Shown: positions 16,923 through 26,308 of the stretch, one piece after another
How the letters are laid out: each line of letters opens with the position of its first letter
How positions within the stretch are numbered: the first letter of the stretch is position 1
NCBI RefSeq assembly: GCF_037055355.1
Contig: NZ_CP146350.1
Span: 1,387,001 to 1,451,000 of the forward strand
DNA: 64,000 nt
Source of the DNA: Streptomyces sp. DG1A-41
GTDB lineage: Bacteria; Actinomycetota; Actinomycetes; Streptomycetales; Streptomycetaceae
Direction of reading: 5' to 3'
The notes under the pieces: generated by a model
The model's database searches: none
The model's input: only the letters and a program-made list of their open reading frames with translations
What the model was told of the DNA's origin: nothing
Program-made: the position numbers and the translations under genes

Positions 16923-18128
16923 ATGAGCAACGTGGTCTACGAACAGCGTGAGGTGAAGCGGTCGCGGTACGCCGTGGCCGCCGTCTTCGCCGTGCACGGC
17001 GCCGTGACCGGCTCGTTCGCCACCCGTGTGCCGTGGATCCAGGACCACGCCGGCGTCAGCGCAGGGCAGTTGGGGATCGCGCTCGCCTTCCCCGCGCTCG
17101 GCGCGTCCGTCGCGATGCCGCTCGCCGGCAGCGTCAGCCACCGCTTCGGTGCCCGCAACGCGCTGCGCGGACTGATCGCCCTGTGGACGCTCTCGCTGGT
17201 CCTGCCGTCCCTCGCGCCGAACATGCTCACGCTCTGCCTGGCCCTGTTCACCTACGGCGCCACCGCGGGCATGGCGGACGTGGCGATGAACGCGCTGGGC
17301 GTCGAGGTCGAGAACCGTCTCGACCGGTCGATCATGTCCGGACTGCACGGCATGTGGAGCGCGGGCGCCCTGGTCGGCTCGGCGGGCGGCACGCTCGCCG
17401 CACACCTCGGCTCGGACGCCCGGCTGCACCACGTCCTGGCCGCCGCGGTCCTCACCGTCGTCGGCGTGCTGTCCTGCCAGTGGGTGCTCGACCTCCAGCC
17501 CGCCGAGGACGAGGAGCCGCCGCCGAGGTTCGCGCTGCCGCCCCGGTCGGCGCTGCTCATCGGCGCGATCGGGTTCTGCGCGGTGTTCGCCGAGGGCGCG
17601 AGCCTGGACTGGTCGGCGGTCTACTTGCGCGAACAGCTGCAGACCTCGGCCGGTCTCGCGGCGGCGTGCACGACGGGCTTCACGCTCACCATGGCCATCG
17701 CCCGGATCGCCGGCGACCGGATCGTGGACCGCTTCGGCGCCGTGCGGACCGTGCGCGCGAGCGGTGTGCTCGCCGTCCTCGGCGGGCTGCTGATCGTCGT
17801 CGCGGAGCAGCCGGCCGTGGCGATGGCCGGGTTCGCGCTGATGGGGCTGGGCATCGCCGTCGTCGTACCGCTGTGCTTCGCGGCGGCCGGCCGCAGCGGC
17901 TCCAACCCGAGCCTGGCCATCGCGGGCGTCGCGACCATCACGTACACCTCGGGCCTGATCGCGCCGAGCGCGATCGGCATGCTCGCGCAGGCGACCAGCC
18001 TGATGGTGTCGTTCGCGCTGGTGACGCTGCTGTCCTGCGGACTGGTGGCGTTCGCGCGTGTGCTGCGCCCCGGCGACCGGGTGAAGATCAGCCGGCCGGA
18101 CACAGTGGTCCCCGACCCGCGGCCCTGA
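16923..18128 (+). CDS. MFS transporter (12-TM, ROK-linked)
   Basis: 401-residue major facilitator protein with twelve predicted helices. The first helix is VAAVFAVHGAVTGSFA. The loop 2-3 signature region reads GSVSHRFGARNALRG, and the second half repeats it as AGDRIVDRFGAVRTVRASG. Start ATG 16923 follows GGAGAGG and GGAG. It is divergent from the ROK regulator, an arrangement typical of sugar or drug exporters controlled by the adjacent ROK protein. The substrate is not readable from the sequence. Confidence 0.88.
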   Translation: MSNVVYEQREVKRSRYAVAAVFAVHGAVTGSFATRVPWIQDHAGVSAGQLGIALAFPALGASVAMPLAGSVSHRFGARNALRGLIALWTLSLVLPSLAPNMLTLCLALFTYGATAGMADVAMNALGVEVENRLDRSIMSGLHGMWSAGALVGSAGGTLAAHLGSDARLHHVLAAAVLTVVGVLSCQWVLDLQPAEDEEPPPRFALPPRSALLIGAIGFCAVFAEGASLDWSAVYLREQLQTSAGLAAACTTGFTLTMAIARIAGDRIVDRFGAVRTVRASGVLAVLGGLLIVVAEQPAVAMAGFALMGLGIAVVVPLCFAAAGRSGSNPSLAIAGVATITYTSGLIAPSAIGMLAQATSLMVSFALVTLLSCGLVAFARVLRPGDRVKISRPDTVVPDPRP

Positions 18129-18230
18129 ACGGGCGCCCGGCCGGCCCGGGCAGCCCCGGTCACCAGCGCTTCCGACGCACCCCGACAATGGTCCGGACAC
18201 TCGCACGCCCGACGAAAGCGAAACCGCACC

Positions 18231-19610
18231 ATGGATCTCGGCGTCCGCTGGAAACTGCACGGCGACGGACGCACCCCGGCGCCCGGCGCGGTGGTCCGCC
18301 CCGACGAGCGGCTCTCCTGGCCCCGCACGGCCGGGCTCGGTGCCCAGCACGTGGTGGCCATGTTCGGGGCGTCCTTCGTGGCCCCGGTCCTGATGGGCCT
18401 GGACCCCAACCTGGCGATCATGATGTCGGGCGTCGCGACGGTCGTGTTCCTGCTCGCCACCCGCGGCCGCGTCCCCAGCTATCTGGGCTGTTCGTTGTCC
18501 TTCGTGGGCGTGGCGGCGGTCATCCGCGCCCAGGGCGGCAGCAGCGCCACCGTCACCGGCGCGGTCTTCGTCGTCGGTGCCGCGCTGTTCCTGGTGGGGA
18601 TCGCCGTGCGGCGGTTCGGGGCGCGGATCATCCACGCCGCCATGCCGCCGATCGTGACCGGCGCGGTGGTGATGCTGATCGGCTTCAACCTGGCGCCGGT
18701 GACGGCCTCGACGTACTGGCCGCAGGACCAGTGGACGGCCTTGCTCGTAATGCTCTTCACCGGGCTGGCGGTCGTCTGTCTGCGCGGTTTCTGGTCGCGG
18801 ATCGCGATCTTCCTGGGGCTGGTCTTCGGATACGGCATCTCCTGGGTCTTCGACCTGGTCTTCGGCAAGATCCACTCGGTGGACGCGAGCGGCAAGCTCA
18901 CCGACCACTGGCGGCTCGACCTCTCCGGTGTGGGCCAGGCCGACTGGATCGGGCTGCCGACTCTGCACGGCCCGTCGTTCGAGTGGTCGGCGATCCTAGT
19001 CGCCCTGCCGGTCGTCATCGCACTGGTCGCGGAGAACGCCGGGCACGTCAAGGCGGTCGGCGAGATGACCGGCGACCCGCTGGACGACAAGCTCGGCACG
19101 GCGATCGCGGCCGACGGCGTCGGCTCGATGCTCTCCACCGCGGTCGGCGGCCCGCCCAACACCACGTACTCCGAGAACATCGGCGTGATGGCCGCGACCC
19201 GCGTCTATTCGACGGCCGCCTACTGGGCCGCCGCCGGCTTCGCCCTGCTCTTCGGCCTCTGCCCGAAGTTCGGCGCGGTCGTCGCGGCGATCCCGGGCGG
19301 GGTCCTCGGCGGCATCACCGTCATCCTGTACGGCATGATCGGCCTGCTCGGCGCCCAGATCTGGATCAACGCCGAGGTGGACCTGCGCAATCCGCTGAAC
19401 CTGGTCCCGGCGGCCGCGGGCATCGTCATCGGCGTCGGCAACGTCTCCATGGAGATCACGGACACCTTCTCGCTGAGCGGCATCGCGCTCGGCACGCTCG
19501 TGGTCATCACCGGCTACCACGCGCTGCGGGCCTTCGCCCCGGCCCACTTGAAGACGCAGCAGCCGTTGCTGGACGAGGGCACCAGCTCCTACGACGAGGC
19601 CAGGTCGTAG
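18231..19610 (+). CDS. uracil-xanthine (NCS2) permease
   Basis: 459-residue nucleobase:cation symporter of the UraA group. It shows LGAQHVVAMFGASFVAPVLM in TM1, the NCS2 signature region VALVAENAGHVKAVGEMTGD with the key Glu, and AVGGPPNTTYSENIGVMAAT, a near-invariant block of uracil permeases. About 14 helices. The uracil-type block argues for uracil over xanthine. It stands alone after the MFS gene (102 bp) and its 3' end overlaps the convergent GH6 gene by 22 bp. Confidence 0.93.
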   Translation: MDLGVRWKLHGDGRTPAPGAVVRPDERLSWPRTAGLGAQHVVAMFGASFVAPVLMGLDPNLAIMMSGVATVVFLLATRGRVPSYLGCSLSFVGVAAVIRAQGGSSATVTGAVFVVGAALFLVGIAVRRFGARIIHAAMPPIVTGAVVMLIGFNLAPVTASTYWPQDQWTALLVMLFTGLAVVCLRGFWSRIAIFLGLVFGYGISWVFDLVFGKIHSVDASGKLTDHWRLDLSGVGQADWIGLPTLHGPSFEWSAILVALPVVIALVAENAGHVKAVGEMTGDPLDDKLGTAIAADGVGSMLSTAVGGPPNTTYSENIGVMAATRVYSTAAYWAAAGFALLFGLCPKFGAVVAAIPGGVLGGITVILYGMIGLLGAQIWINAEVDLRNPLNLVPAAAGIVIGVGNVSMEITDTFSLSGIALGTLVVITGYHALRAFAPAHLKTQQPLLDEGTSSYDEARS

Positions 19611-20794
19611 GCGTACGACGCCGTGAACGTCCCCGGCTTGCCCTTGCAGCCGTCCGACTCCCCCGGCAGCTTGACCCACAGGTAGGCGTCGATCCGGTCC
19701 TCGCCCGTGCTGAGGGTCGGTGTCCGGCCGAGCTTGCGGCCCGACGGGTCGCACCACGTGCCGTCGGGCGGGGCGCCGTTGCCGTTGCGGCTGGTGTCGA
19801 TGACGGCGCCCAGGCCCGCCGGTCCGCCGAGCGCGTCGAGGACGCGCCGGTCGTAGGCCACCTCGTCGGCCGTGGTGTGGAAGTTGGAGACGTTGCTGAA
19901 GATCCCGTCGGAGGACTCCGGTGAGGCGGCACCGGCCTGCCGCAGCCACGCCGCTTGTTTGCCGGGCGCGTTCCAGCCCGAGTGCCCCGCGTCGAAGTAC
20001 ACGCGTGCCCGCGGGTTGGCTGCCTTCAGGACGCGTCCGGCCCGGGCCAGCGAGGCGAAGCGGTCCGCGCGCTCACCGGCGGACAGGCACTCGGCCTGGG
20101 CAACCGAGTCCGGCTCCAGGACGACGATGACCTCACCGGAGCCCAGCCCGTCGGCGAACCGGTCCATCCACGCGTCGTACGCGTCCAGGTCGGGCGCCCC
20201 GCCCAGGGAGTATCCGCCGCAGTCCCGGCCGGGAATCGCGTAGGGCACGAGGACGGGCACCCGGCCGACAGCGGCAGCGCCCGACGTCACCGCGGCGACC
20301 CGGGCGGTGAGCGTGTCCGGGGAGTAGTCGGCGAACCAGACGGCGGCCGGCTGGTCGGCGATACGGGAGGCGATGACCGCGTGGCGGGGATCGCCGGAGT
20401 TGGCCCGGACCCAGTCGAGCACCTGGGAGTCGGGGTGGCGGTAGAGCCGGGGGCTCACGGGGGTGGTCCGCTCCTGCTTCTTCCGGATTCGCGACGGCGA
20501 CGGCGTGGGGCTAGGTGTCCTGGGCGCGGAGGTGACGGGCGTGGGGGAAGCGGACCCGGTGGCCGACGCCGGCGCCGACGGCAGCGCGGGCAGGGGCGCC
20601 AGGCGGGGCGACGCGGACACCTCGGAGCGCCTGGCCTGGTCCGGGCCGCGGCGGTCGTCGAACGCGGACAGCACCCCCGCGACCGCGCCGGTCGCGACCA
20701 TGACTGAGGCCGCCACGACCATCGCGCCACGCCGCAGGGCGCGCCTGCGCTCGGCCCTGCGGGCGGCCAGGCGCTGGGCACGTAAGCCTGACAC
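19589..20794 (-). CDS. secreted or anchored glycoside hydrolase family 6 (endoglucanase-like)
   Basis: 401 residues, predicted to cleave beta-1,4-glucan. It has an N-terminal basic plus hydrophobic segment (RRGAMVVAASVMVATGAVAG), a Pro/Ser/Thr-rich linker, then the GH6 core. VLVPYAIPGRDCGGYSLGG, VIVVLEPDSVAQAECL (acidic strand), RVYFDAGHSGWNAPG, VSNFHTTADE and DGTWCDPSGRKLG are the family blocks. GTG 20794 follows GGGGGACC. Codon 4 is the rare TTA, so translation should depend on the bldA tRNA, as for many development-linked secreted enzymes. It is divergent from the DUF5995-like gene and tail-to-tail overlapping with the permease. Confidence 0.92.
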   Translation of the reverse strand: MSGLRAQRLAARRAERRRALRRGAMVVAASVMVATGAVAGVLSAFDDRRGPDQARRSEVSASPRLAPLPALPSAPASATGSASPTPVTSAPRTPSPTPSPSRIRKKQERTTPVSPRLYRHPDSQVLDWVRANSGDPRHAVIASRIADQPAAVWFADYSPDTLTARVAAVTSGAAAVGRVPVLVPYAIPGRDCGGYSLGGAPDLDAYDAWMDRFADGLGSGEVIVVLEPDSVAQAECLSAGERADRFASLARAGRVLKAANPRARVYFDAGHSGWNAPGKQAAWLRQAGAASPESSDGIFSNVSNFHTTADEVAYDRRVLDALGGPAGLGAVIDTSRNGNGAPPDGTWCDPSGRKLGRTPTLSTGEDRIDAYLWVKLPGESDGCKGKPGTFTASYAYDLASS

Positions 20795-20896
20795 GGTGCT
20801 GGTCCCCCTCCCCCTGCGGCGGGCGGCGTTCCCCGTTTCGGGGAAGCGCCGGGCCTGCCGGTACTCCCGCCAGCCTAGAGCTGGGACTCTGCCCGC

Positions 20897-21646
20897 ATGC
20901 CGCGATGCGAACAAGTCCCCCCGGCCGTGGACACTCCGGTCGACGGAGTCATCTCCCGTATGCGCGCCCTCGACGCGACCCTGCACCCCCGGGACGGGGT
21001 GGCCGTCTTCAACCGCGTCTATCTCGCCGTGACGGAAGTGGTGGACCGGTACGTCGACACCGGGCGGTTCGCGGACCCGCACGCCGCGATCACGCTGGAC
21101 GTACGGTTCGCGGAGCGGTATCTGGAGGCCGTCGAAGCGGTGGCCGACGAGCGGCGCCCGCCGGCCTGCTGGCGGCCGCTGTTCCAGTTCCGCCGGCATC
21201 CCGGGGTACGGCCGTTGCAGTTCGCGCTCGCGGGCATCAACGCGCACATCGGGCACGATCTCGCGCTGGCCGTCGTGGACACCTGCCGTACGCTCGACTG
21301 CGCACCCGCCGAGATGGAGGACGAGTTCGACACGGTGGGCGATCTCCTCGTCTCGCTGGAGGAGCGCATCCGCGAAGATCTGATGCCGGGCCCCGACCTC
21401 CTCCAGATCGCCGACCCGCTGACCCATCTGCTCGGCTCATGGAGCCTGGAGCGCGCCCGCGACGCCTCATGGACGGCGGCCCGGGCCCTGTGGGCGCTGC
21501 GCGGACTCCCCGATGTCGCCGAGGAGTTCACCGAGCGTCTGGACACGGCGGTGGGCTTCGCGGGGCGCATGCTGCTCACGCCCCTGCCGCAGCCCTCCTG
21601 CCTGCCTCAGTCCTCGGGCAGTTCGACCGGCGCGATCTCGTCGTAG
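20897..21646 (+). CDS. DUF5995-like family protein
   Basis: 249-residue helical protein of unknown function matching the pattern of the actinobacterial DUF5995 family: MRALDATLHPRDGVAVFNRV, YLAVTEVVDRYV, and FALAGINAHIGHDLALAVVD with conserved His residues that could bind metal. A FADPHAAITLDVRFAERYL block lies between them. ATG 20897 is used; an internal ATG at 20960 is possible. The last 40 bp overlap the convergent amine oxidase gene, and the tail (PQPSCLPQSSGSSTG) is probably non-essential. No operon partner. Confidence 0.75.
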   Translation: MPRCEQVPPAVDTPVDGVISRMRALDATLHPRDGVAVFNRVYLAVTEVVDRYVDTGRFADPHAAITLDVRFAERYLEAVEAVADERRPPACWRPLFQFRRHPGVRPLQFALAGINAHIGHDLALAVVDTCRTLDCAPAEMEDEFDTVGDLLVSLEERIREDLMPGPDLLQIADPLTHLLGSWSLERARDASWTAARALWALRGLPDVAEEFTERLDTAVGFAGRMLLTPLPQPSCLPQSSGSSTGAISS

Positions 21647-23304
21647 ACGTCGCCGGGCCCGGGGTTGGCCGGGTCGGTCGTGCCGCCGAAGTGGTGCATG
21701 ACGCCCCAGACCGCGTTGAGGGCGGTCTGGACGGCGCCCTCGGCCCAGCCGGCCGTCCAGGAGATGTCGTCGCCGGCGAGGAAGATGCCGCGCTTGTCCT
21801 CGGGCAGCCGGTCCTGCATGAAGTGCGTGAACAGGCGCCGCTGGTAGCGGTAGTGGCCGGGCAGGTTGGCCTTGAACGCGCCCATGAAGTAGGGCTCGTT
21901 CTCCCAGGAGACGGTCACCGGGTTGCCGATGATGTGCTTGCGGACGTCGACCTTGGGATAGATCTCGCCGAGCGACTTCAGCATGACCTCCATCCGCTCG
22001 TTCGCGGACAGCGGCAGCCACTTCAGGCTGTCGTCGCACCAGGTGTAGGAGAGGCAGATGACGGCGGGCCGGTCCGGGCCGTTGTCGAGGAGGTAGGTGC
22101 CGCGCGTCATACGGTCGGTGAGCGTCATCGACATGACGTCCCGCCCGGTTTCCTCGTCCTTGTCCAGCCAGAACGGCCGGTCGACCGGCACGAAGAGCTT
22201 GGAGCTCTCCATGTAGTGCGTGCGCTCGATGGCCGTCCAGTGATCGATCGGGAAGAGCGAGTCGTCGCAGTCGACCTTCGACAGCAGCATCCAGGACTGT
22301 GCGGTGAAGATCGCCGCCGGGTAGGTGCGGACGTCGCCGTGCGCGTCGGTCACCGTGATGCGGTTGCCCGCGGTGCGGTGCAGGCGGGTGACGGCCGGGC
22401 GGGGCTCGCCGTTCTCGTGGAGCTTCGCGAGCGAGGTCCCGTAGACCCAGTGGACGATCTTCTCCGGCTCGCGTTCCCAGAGGCGGAGCGGCAGTTGCTG
22501 GGAGCCGCCGAGGATGCCGCGGTGGTGGTCGTCGGCCTCGGTGTAGACGACGCGGAGGATCTCCAGGATGGAGTTCGGGAAGTCGGTGTCCCAGCCGCCC
22601 GTGCCGAAGCCGACCTGGCCGAAGATCTCGCGGTGCCGGAAGGACCTGAACGCCTCGGAGTCGCACAGGAAGCCGTAGAAGGTCTGGTTGTCGAGCTTCT
22701 CGACGAGCCGGGACCAGATCTCGCGGATGCGCGGGACGTCCCGCTCGCGCAGGGCCCGGTTCATGTCGGAGAAGTCGGCGCCCTCCTCCAGGCACCGGTT
22801 CCAGGCCTCGGCGACGTCCCGGTAGACCTGGGGCAGGTCGTCGATCGTCTCGGCGTAGTGCGACTCGCCCTTGAGGTCGACGACGGTCGACGGGGTCGCC
22901 TCCGCCAGGGGGTTGGGGAAGGGCCGCGTCTCCAGACCGACCAGGTCGATGTAGTGCTGGAGGGCGGTGGAGGACGGCGGGAAGCGCATCGCGCCCATCT
23001 CGGCGGTGAGGGAGTCGTCGCACCCGTCGAAGCCCACCGTCCGCAGTCGGCCGCCGATCCGGTCGGCCTCGTACACGACCGGCTTGAGGCCCATCTTCAT
23101 CAGCTCGTACGCGGCGACGATGCCGGACAGGCCGCCGCCGATGACCGCGACCTCCGTGCCGTGCTCGGTCGCGGGTATCTGCCCGAGACCCGCCGGGTGG
23201 GCGAGGAAGTCGTCGTACGCGTACGGGAAGTCCGGACCGAACATCGTGATCGGCGGCTGCTGCGCGTCTGCGTGCTCGACGGCGTTGGGCACGGTGGACG
23301 TCAT
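21607..23304 (-). CDS. flavin amine oxidase, tryptophan-2-monooxygenase-like
   Basis: 565-residue FAD enzyme. The N-terminal Rossmann site is EVAVIGGGLSGIVAAYEL followed by VVYEADRIGGRLRTVG. The flavin-contacting C-terminal block is GIFLAGDDISWTAGWAEGAV. Length and the long middle domain fit the amino-acid oxidase/2-monooxygenase branch (Trp or Phe oxidised to an amide with loss of CO2, or simple oxidative deamination) more than classic MAO. ATG 23304 follows GCAAGGAGTCCCGTACCCC. It is the second gene of a two-gene operon after the C-N hydrolase (46 bp). If an amide is made, the hydrolase is the natural next step. Confidence 0.86.
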   Translation of the reverse strand: MTSTVPNAVEHADAQQPPITMFGPDFPYAYDDFLAHPAGLGQIPATEHGTEVAVIGGGLSGIVAAYELMKMGLKPVVYEADRIGGRLRTVGFDGCDDSLTAEMGAMRFPPSSTALQHYIDLVGLETRPFPNPLAEATPSTVVDLKGESHYAETIDDLPQVYRDVAEAWNRCLEEGADFSDMNRALRERDVPRIREIWSRLVEKLDNQTFYGFLCDSEAFRSFRHREIFGQVGFGTGGWDTDFPNSILEILRVVYTEADDHHRGILGGSQQLPLRLWEREPEKIVHWVYGTSLAKLHENGEPRPAVTRLHRTAGNRITVTDAHGDVRTYPAAIFTAQSWMLLSKVDCDDSLFPIDHWTAIERTHYMESSKLFVPVDRPFWLDKDEETGRDVMSMTLTDRMTRGTYLLDNGPDRPAVICLSYTWCDDSLKWLPLSANERMEVMLKSLGEIYPKVDVRKHIIGNPVTVSWENEPYFMGAFKANLPGHYRYQRRLFTHFMQDRLPEDKRGIFLAGDDISWTAGWAEGAVQTALNAVWGVMHHFGGTTDPANPGPGDVYDEIAPVELPED

Positions 23305-23350
23305 GGGGTACGGGACTCCTTGCAGAGGAAACAGACAGGTGCGGGGGGTG

Positions 23351-24139
23351 TCAGACGAGCGGCCCGTAGAGACCCGGGCGCCGGTCCCGCAGATACGGGT
23401 TGGCCTCGCGCGACGCGGCGAGGAAGGCGGGGTCGACGTCGGCGAGGACGAGCTCCTCGGCACGCCCGGCGCGGGTGCGGGCGACCCCGTCGGGCCCGGC
23501 GAGCGTGGACAGCCCCACGAACTCGAACTCGCCCTCCCGGCCGACCCGGTTGACGTACGCGACGTACATCTGGTTCTCGAAGGCGCGCACCGGGATCATC
23601 GACTCGGCGACGAACTGGAACGGGTGCATCTGCGCGGTCGGGACGACCAGCAGGTCGGTGCCGGCGAGGGCGTGGGCGCGGACGTTCTCCGGGAACTCGA
23701 CGTCGTAGCAGATCAGGATCCCGACGCGCAGACCGTCGATGTCCGCCTGGACGACGGGCTGGTCCCCGGGCGTGAAGTGGTCCCGTTCGAAGCAGCCGAA
23801 GAGGTGGGTCTTGCGGTAGTCGGCGAGCCGGGTGCCGTCGGCGGAGATCAGCTGGGCGGAGTTGAACACGGCGTCACCGGCCCGCTCGGGGTAGCCGTAG
23901 GCGATCGCCAGTCCGTGCCGGGCCGCGGTCTCGGCGATGGCGTCCGCGCAGTCGCCGTCGGCGGGCTCGGCGAGCCGGCCGATGTCGTCGCCGATCGCGT
24001 ACCCGGTCAGGAACATCTCCGGCGCGACCAGCAGCCCGGCGCCCGCGGCGGCGGCCCGGCCCGCGGCCTCGTCGAGGACCTTGAGGTTCTCGACGGTGGA
24101 TCCGGGTCGGCCGGAGCTCTGGAGCAGGGCGGTGCGCAT
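23351..24139 (-). CDS. carbon-nitrogen hydrolase (nitrilase/amidase superfamily)
   Basis: 262-residue nitrilase-fold enzyme that hydrolyses a C-N bond of an amide or nitrile. The catalytic set is visible: Glu in LLVAPEMFLTGY (about residue 41), Lys in LADYRKTHLFG and Cys in GILICYDVEFPENVRAHA. Upstream of and co-directional with the amine oxidase, it probably removes ammonia from the amide that enzyme makes. The promoter region contains the TTGC-spaced element shared with the amino-acid permease gene (28388-28464), suggesting joint Lrp control. The substrate is inferred. Confidence 0.9.
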   Translation of the reverse strand: MRTALLQSSGRPGSTVENLKVLDEAAGRAAAAGAGLLVAPEMFLTGYAIGDDIGRLAEPADGDCADAIAETAARHGLAIAYGYPERAGDAVFNSAQLISADGTRLADYRKTHLFGCFERDHFTPGDQPVVQADIDGLRVGILICYDVEFPENVRAHALAGTDLLVVPTAQMHPFQFVAESMIPVRAFENQMYVAYVNRVGREGEFEFVGLSTLAGPDGVARTRAGRAEELVLADVDPAFLAASREANPYLRDRRPGLYGPLV

Positions 24140-24222
24140 GCGTGTTCCTCACCGGTACGCGGGGATTTCGGGGGCCGGATAGACGGTACGGTCGGCGGCT
24201 CCGACCGGGCAAGGAGCAGCTG

Positions 24223-24279
24223 TTGCGCGCTCATGAGCGGATCATTGCGTTCGCCGCCGGGTCCGCGGCGATTCGTTGC
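24223..24279. promoter_or_regulatory. Lrp-like element upstream of the C-N hydrolase/amine oxidase operon
   Basis: TTGC occurs at 24223, 24245 and 24276 with the shared words ATCATTGCGTTC and TTCGTTGC. The permease promoter at 28388-28464 has the same words in the same order with spacings of 21 and 30 bp against 22 and 31 here. The element lies 85-140 bp upstream of the start at 24139. The rest of the 307-bp gap to 24447 shows no gene. Confidence 0.5.
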
Positions 24280-24446
24280 GGGCCCTCCGGTCGTACGTCC
24301 GGTCCGCCCGTGGGCTCAGGCCGGGGCGGGTTTCCCCGCCGGGCGGCGGAGGCGGGGTCCCGTCCCCGGTGCGCCATGGCGCGGGCGCCGCGCCGGGACA
24401 GTGGTGAGCGTCCAGTTGACGTGCGTCACCTGCGGAAAGGACCGCC

Positions 24447-24990
24447 ATGAACCGCCGTACGAAGACCGCCTTACTCGGCTCCGCGCTGCTGCTCACCGTC
24501 GCTGCCGCGGCCGGCTCCGCCGGAGCCTTGGCCCCCCGGCGAGAGCGGGCGTGAGGCCGCCGCGCTCACCGGCAAGGCCAAGCTGTACCGCTCGGACGGG
24601 GACGACATCACCTTCTCCTTCGACGCGCACCTGGCAGCCGAGGACAAGCTCGACCCGATGGAGGCCACCGGCACCTTCGAGTGGAGCCACCGCCTGAACG
24701 GCAAGGGCGCCTGGGCGAAGGCGAAGGTGGACCGTCTGGTCACCGGCGGCAAGGTGGCTGTCGTCTCCGGCGTCATCACCTCCTCCGACCTGCCCGGTGC
24801 GAAGGGCAAGCGCTTCGGGATCACCGTGCAGGACATCGGTCACCGCGACCGGCTCGGCTACAGCTGGGCCACCACCGGTACCCCGGTCGCCACGAAGGAC
24901 CTGCCCAAGTGCGTCAGCTCGGCGCCCTACGAGAAGGTCGAGAAGGGCACCGGCGACTTCCCGGTCACTCCCCGGCAGCCCGAGCTCTAG
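24447..24990 (+). CDS. secreted repetin-like small protein, frame broken in a C6 run
   Basis: ATG 24447 lies 6 bp after GGAAAGGA and opens a signal peptide (MNRRTKTALLGSALLLTVAA). The frame stops at once after LAPRRERA because the run CCCCCC at 24532-24537 has one base too many. With five C the frame continues ESGREAAALTGKAKLYR and on to PVTPRQPEL and the stop at 24988-24990, giving 180 residues. The mature part is a small beta-rich domain with VEKGTGDF near its end and one late Cys (LPKCVSS). Codon 9 is TTA (24471-24473), so bldA dependence is expected. The tail overlaps the convergent MFS gene by 26 bp. The function of the family is not established. Confidence 0.72.
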
Positions 24991-26155
24991 CCAGCGCCAG
25001 CGCCGTCACCAGATAAGGGATCGCCAGCACCGCGAAGACGGTGCTGTGCGCCATGTCCGTGCCGAGCAGCGCGTACACGCCGAACGTGGCGACCGTCGCC
25101 AGCTCGGTGCCCAGGCTCGCCACCGAGGTGAGCGTGGCCCGGCGGGACTCGTCGATACGGTGCTGGAGGCGGGCGTCGGCCAGCACCTCCGCCAGCTGGA
25201 ACCCGGCGAAGGCGAGGCTCACCAGAGCGATGCCGGCCAGTGAGCGGGCCGCGGCACCGACGGCCAGGGCCAGTGCGGCGCCCGCGAGCAGCGCGGCGAG
25301 ACCGGCCGGGCCGAGGCGTTCGGCCGGTCCGGTCAGGAGGCTGCCGACGGTGACGCCCGCCCAGATCAGCATGATCAGGTAGGGCACCGTCGCTTCGGCG
25401 ACGCCGATGTCCCGGACCAGCAGCGGGGTGTACTCGTCGAGTGCGCCCCACACCGCCGCCACGGCCGGAATCAGCAGCAGGGCACCGCGCACGGAGCGGT
25501 CCCTGCGGACCTCGGCGAGCCCGGTCCGCAAGGTCGTCGCCCAGCTGTCGTCGGCGTGGTCCGGCCGCACCCGGTGCTCGGGGAACCGGGTCGCGGTGAC
25601 GGCGGTCAGCACACAGGCCAGGAAGCTCGCGGCACCGACGGCCGCGTAGCCGCCCTGGGCGAAGACGGGCCCCGCGAGGCCGAGGGAGGCCACGGTGCCC
25701 ACCAGCCGCGCGGCCCGTGCCCGGCCCATGACCCGCGCGTACCGGTCGGCGGCACCGAGATGATCCAGCTCGTCGTACACCAGCGCCTCCAGCGCGCCGG
25801 AGCCGAGCGCTCCGCCGGCGCCCCACAGGACGAATCCGGCCGCGAAGGCCCAGTACGACGGGACGGCCACCCACAGCGCGAAGCCGACGGCGGTGAGCAG
25901 CGGGCCGATCCACAGCAGCCGGCGACGCGACACGGCGTCGGCCCAGGCACCGGAGGGCACTTCCAGCACCACCGAGGTGATCGACCACAAGGCGAACAGA
26001 GAGGAGATCTGCCAGAGCGACATGCCGGTGTCGGCGAACAGCAACGCGTACACCGGGTAGAGCAGGACGAAGTCGTCGAGGAACGCGTAACCGTACAGCG
26101 TGGTCGTCAGCCGTCGGACGCCGGTGGCGGGCACGCGTGCGGGTGAGAGTGTCAT
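24965..26155 (-). CDS. MFS transporter
   Basis: 396-residue permease with about twelve helices. It has FLDDFVLLYPVYALLFADTG near the N terminus, SGAWADAVSRRRLLWIG as the loop 2-3 motif, a large acidic central loop (FPEHRVRPDHADDSW), and the second-half counterpart GPAERLGPAGLAALLAG. ATG 26155 follows GGAAGGCCTC. It stands alone. Resemblance is to multidrug-type exporters of the DHA1 group but the substrate is unknown. Convergent with the small secreted protein gene. Confidence 0.87.
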   Translation of the reverse strand: MTLSPARVPATGVRRLTTTLYGYAFLDDFVLLYPVYALLFADTGMSLWQISSLFALWSITSVVLEVPSGAWADAVSRRRLLWIGPLLTAVGFALWVAVPSYWAFAAGFVLWGAGGALGSGALEALVYDELDHLGAADRYARVMGRARAARLVGTVASLGLAGPVFAQGGYAAVGAASFLACVLTAVTATRFPEHRVRPDHADDSWATTLRTGLAEVRRDRSVRGALLLIPAVAAVWGALDEYTPLLVRDIGVAEATVPYLIMLIWAGVTVGSLLTGPAERLGPAGLAALLAGAALALAVGAAARSLAGIALVSLAFAGFQLAEVLADARLQHRIDESRRATLTSVASLGTELATVATFGVYALLGTDMAHSTVFAVLAIPYLVTALALARARAAGE

Positions 26156-26308
26156 GAGGCCTTCCCGTAAGGACCGATCGGACGCCGGAGGTACGGCGTC
26201 CGAGGCGGTCCCCGGGAGGCGCGGCTGGTGGATCAATGTCGCCAGGTCATGACACCGATGCTAGGCGCTGACCGGCGGATCGTCCCGCGGATTGCGTGGG
26301 CGATCCCG

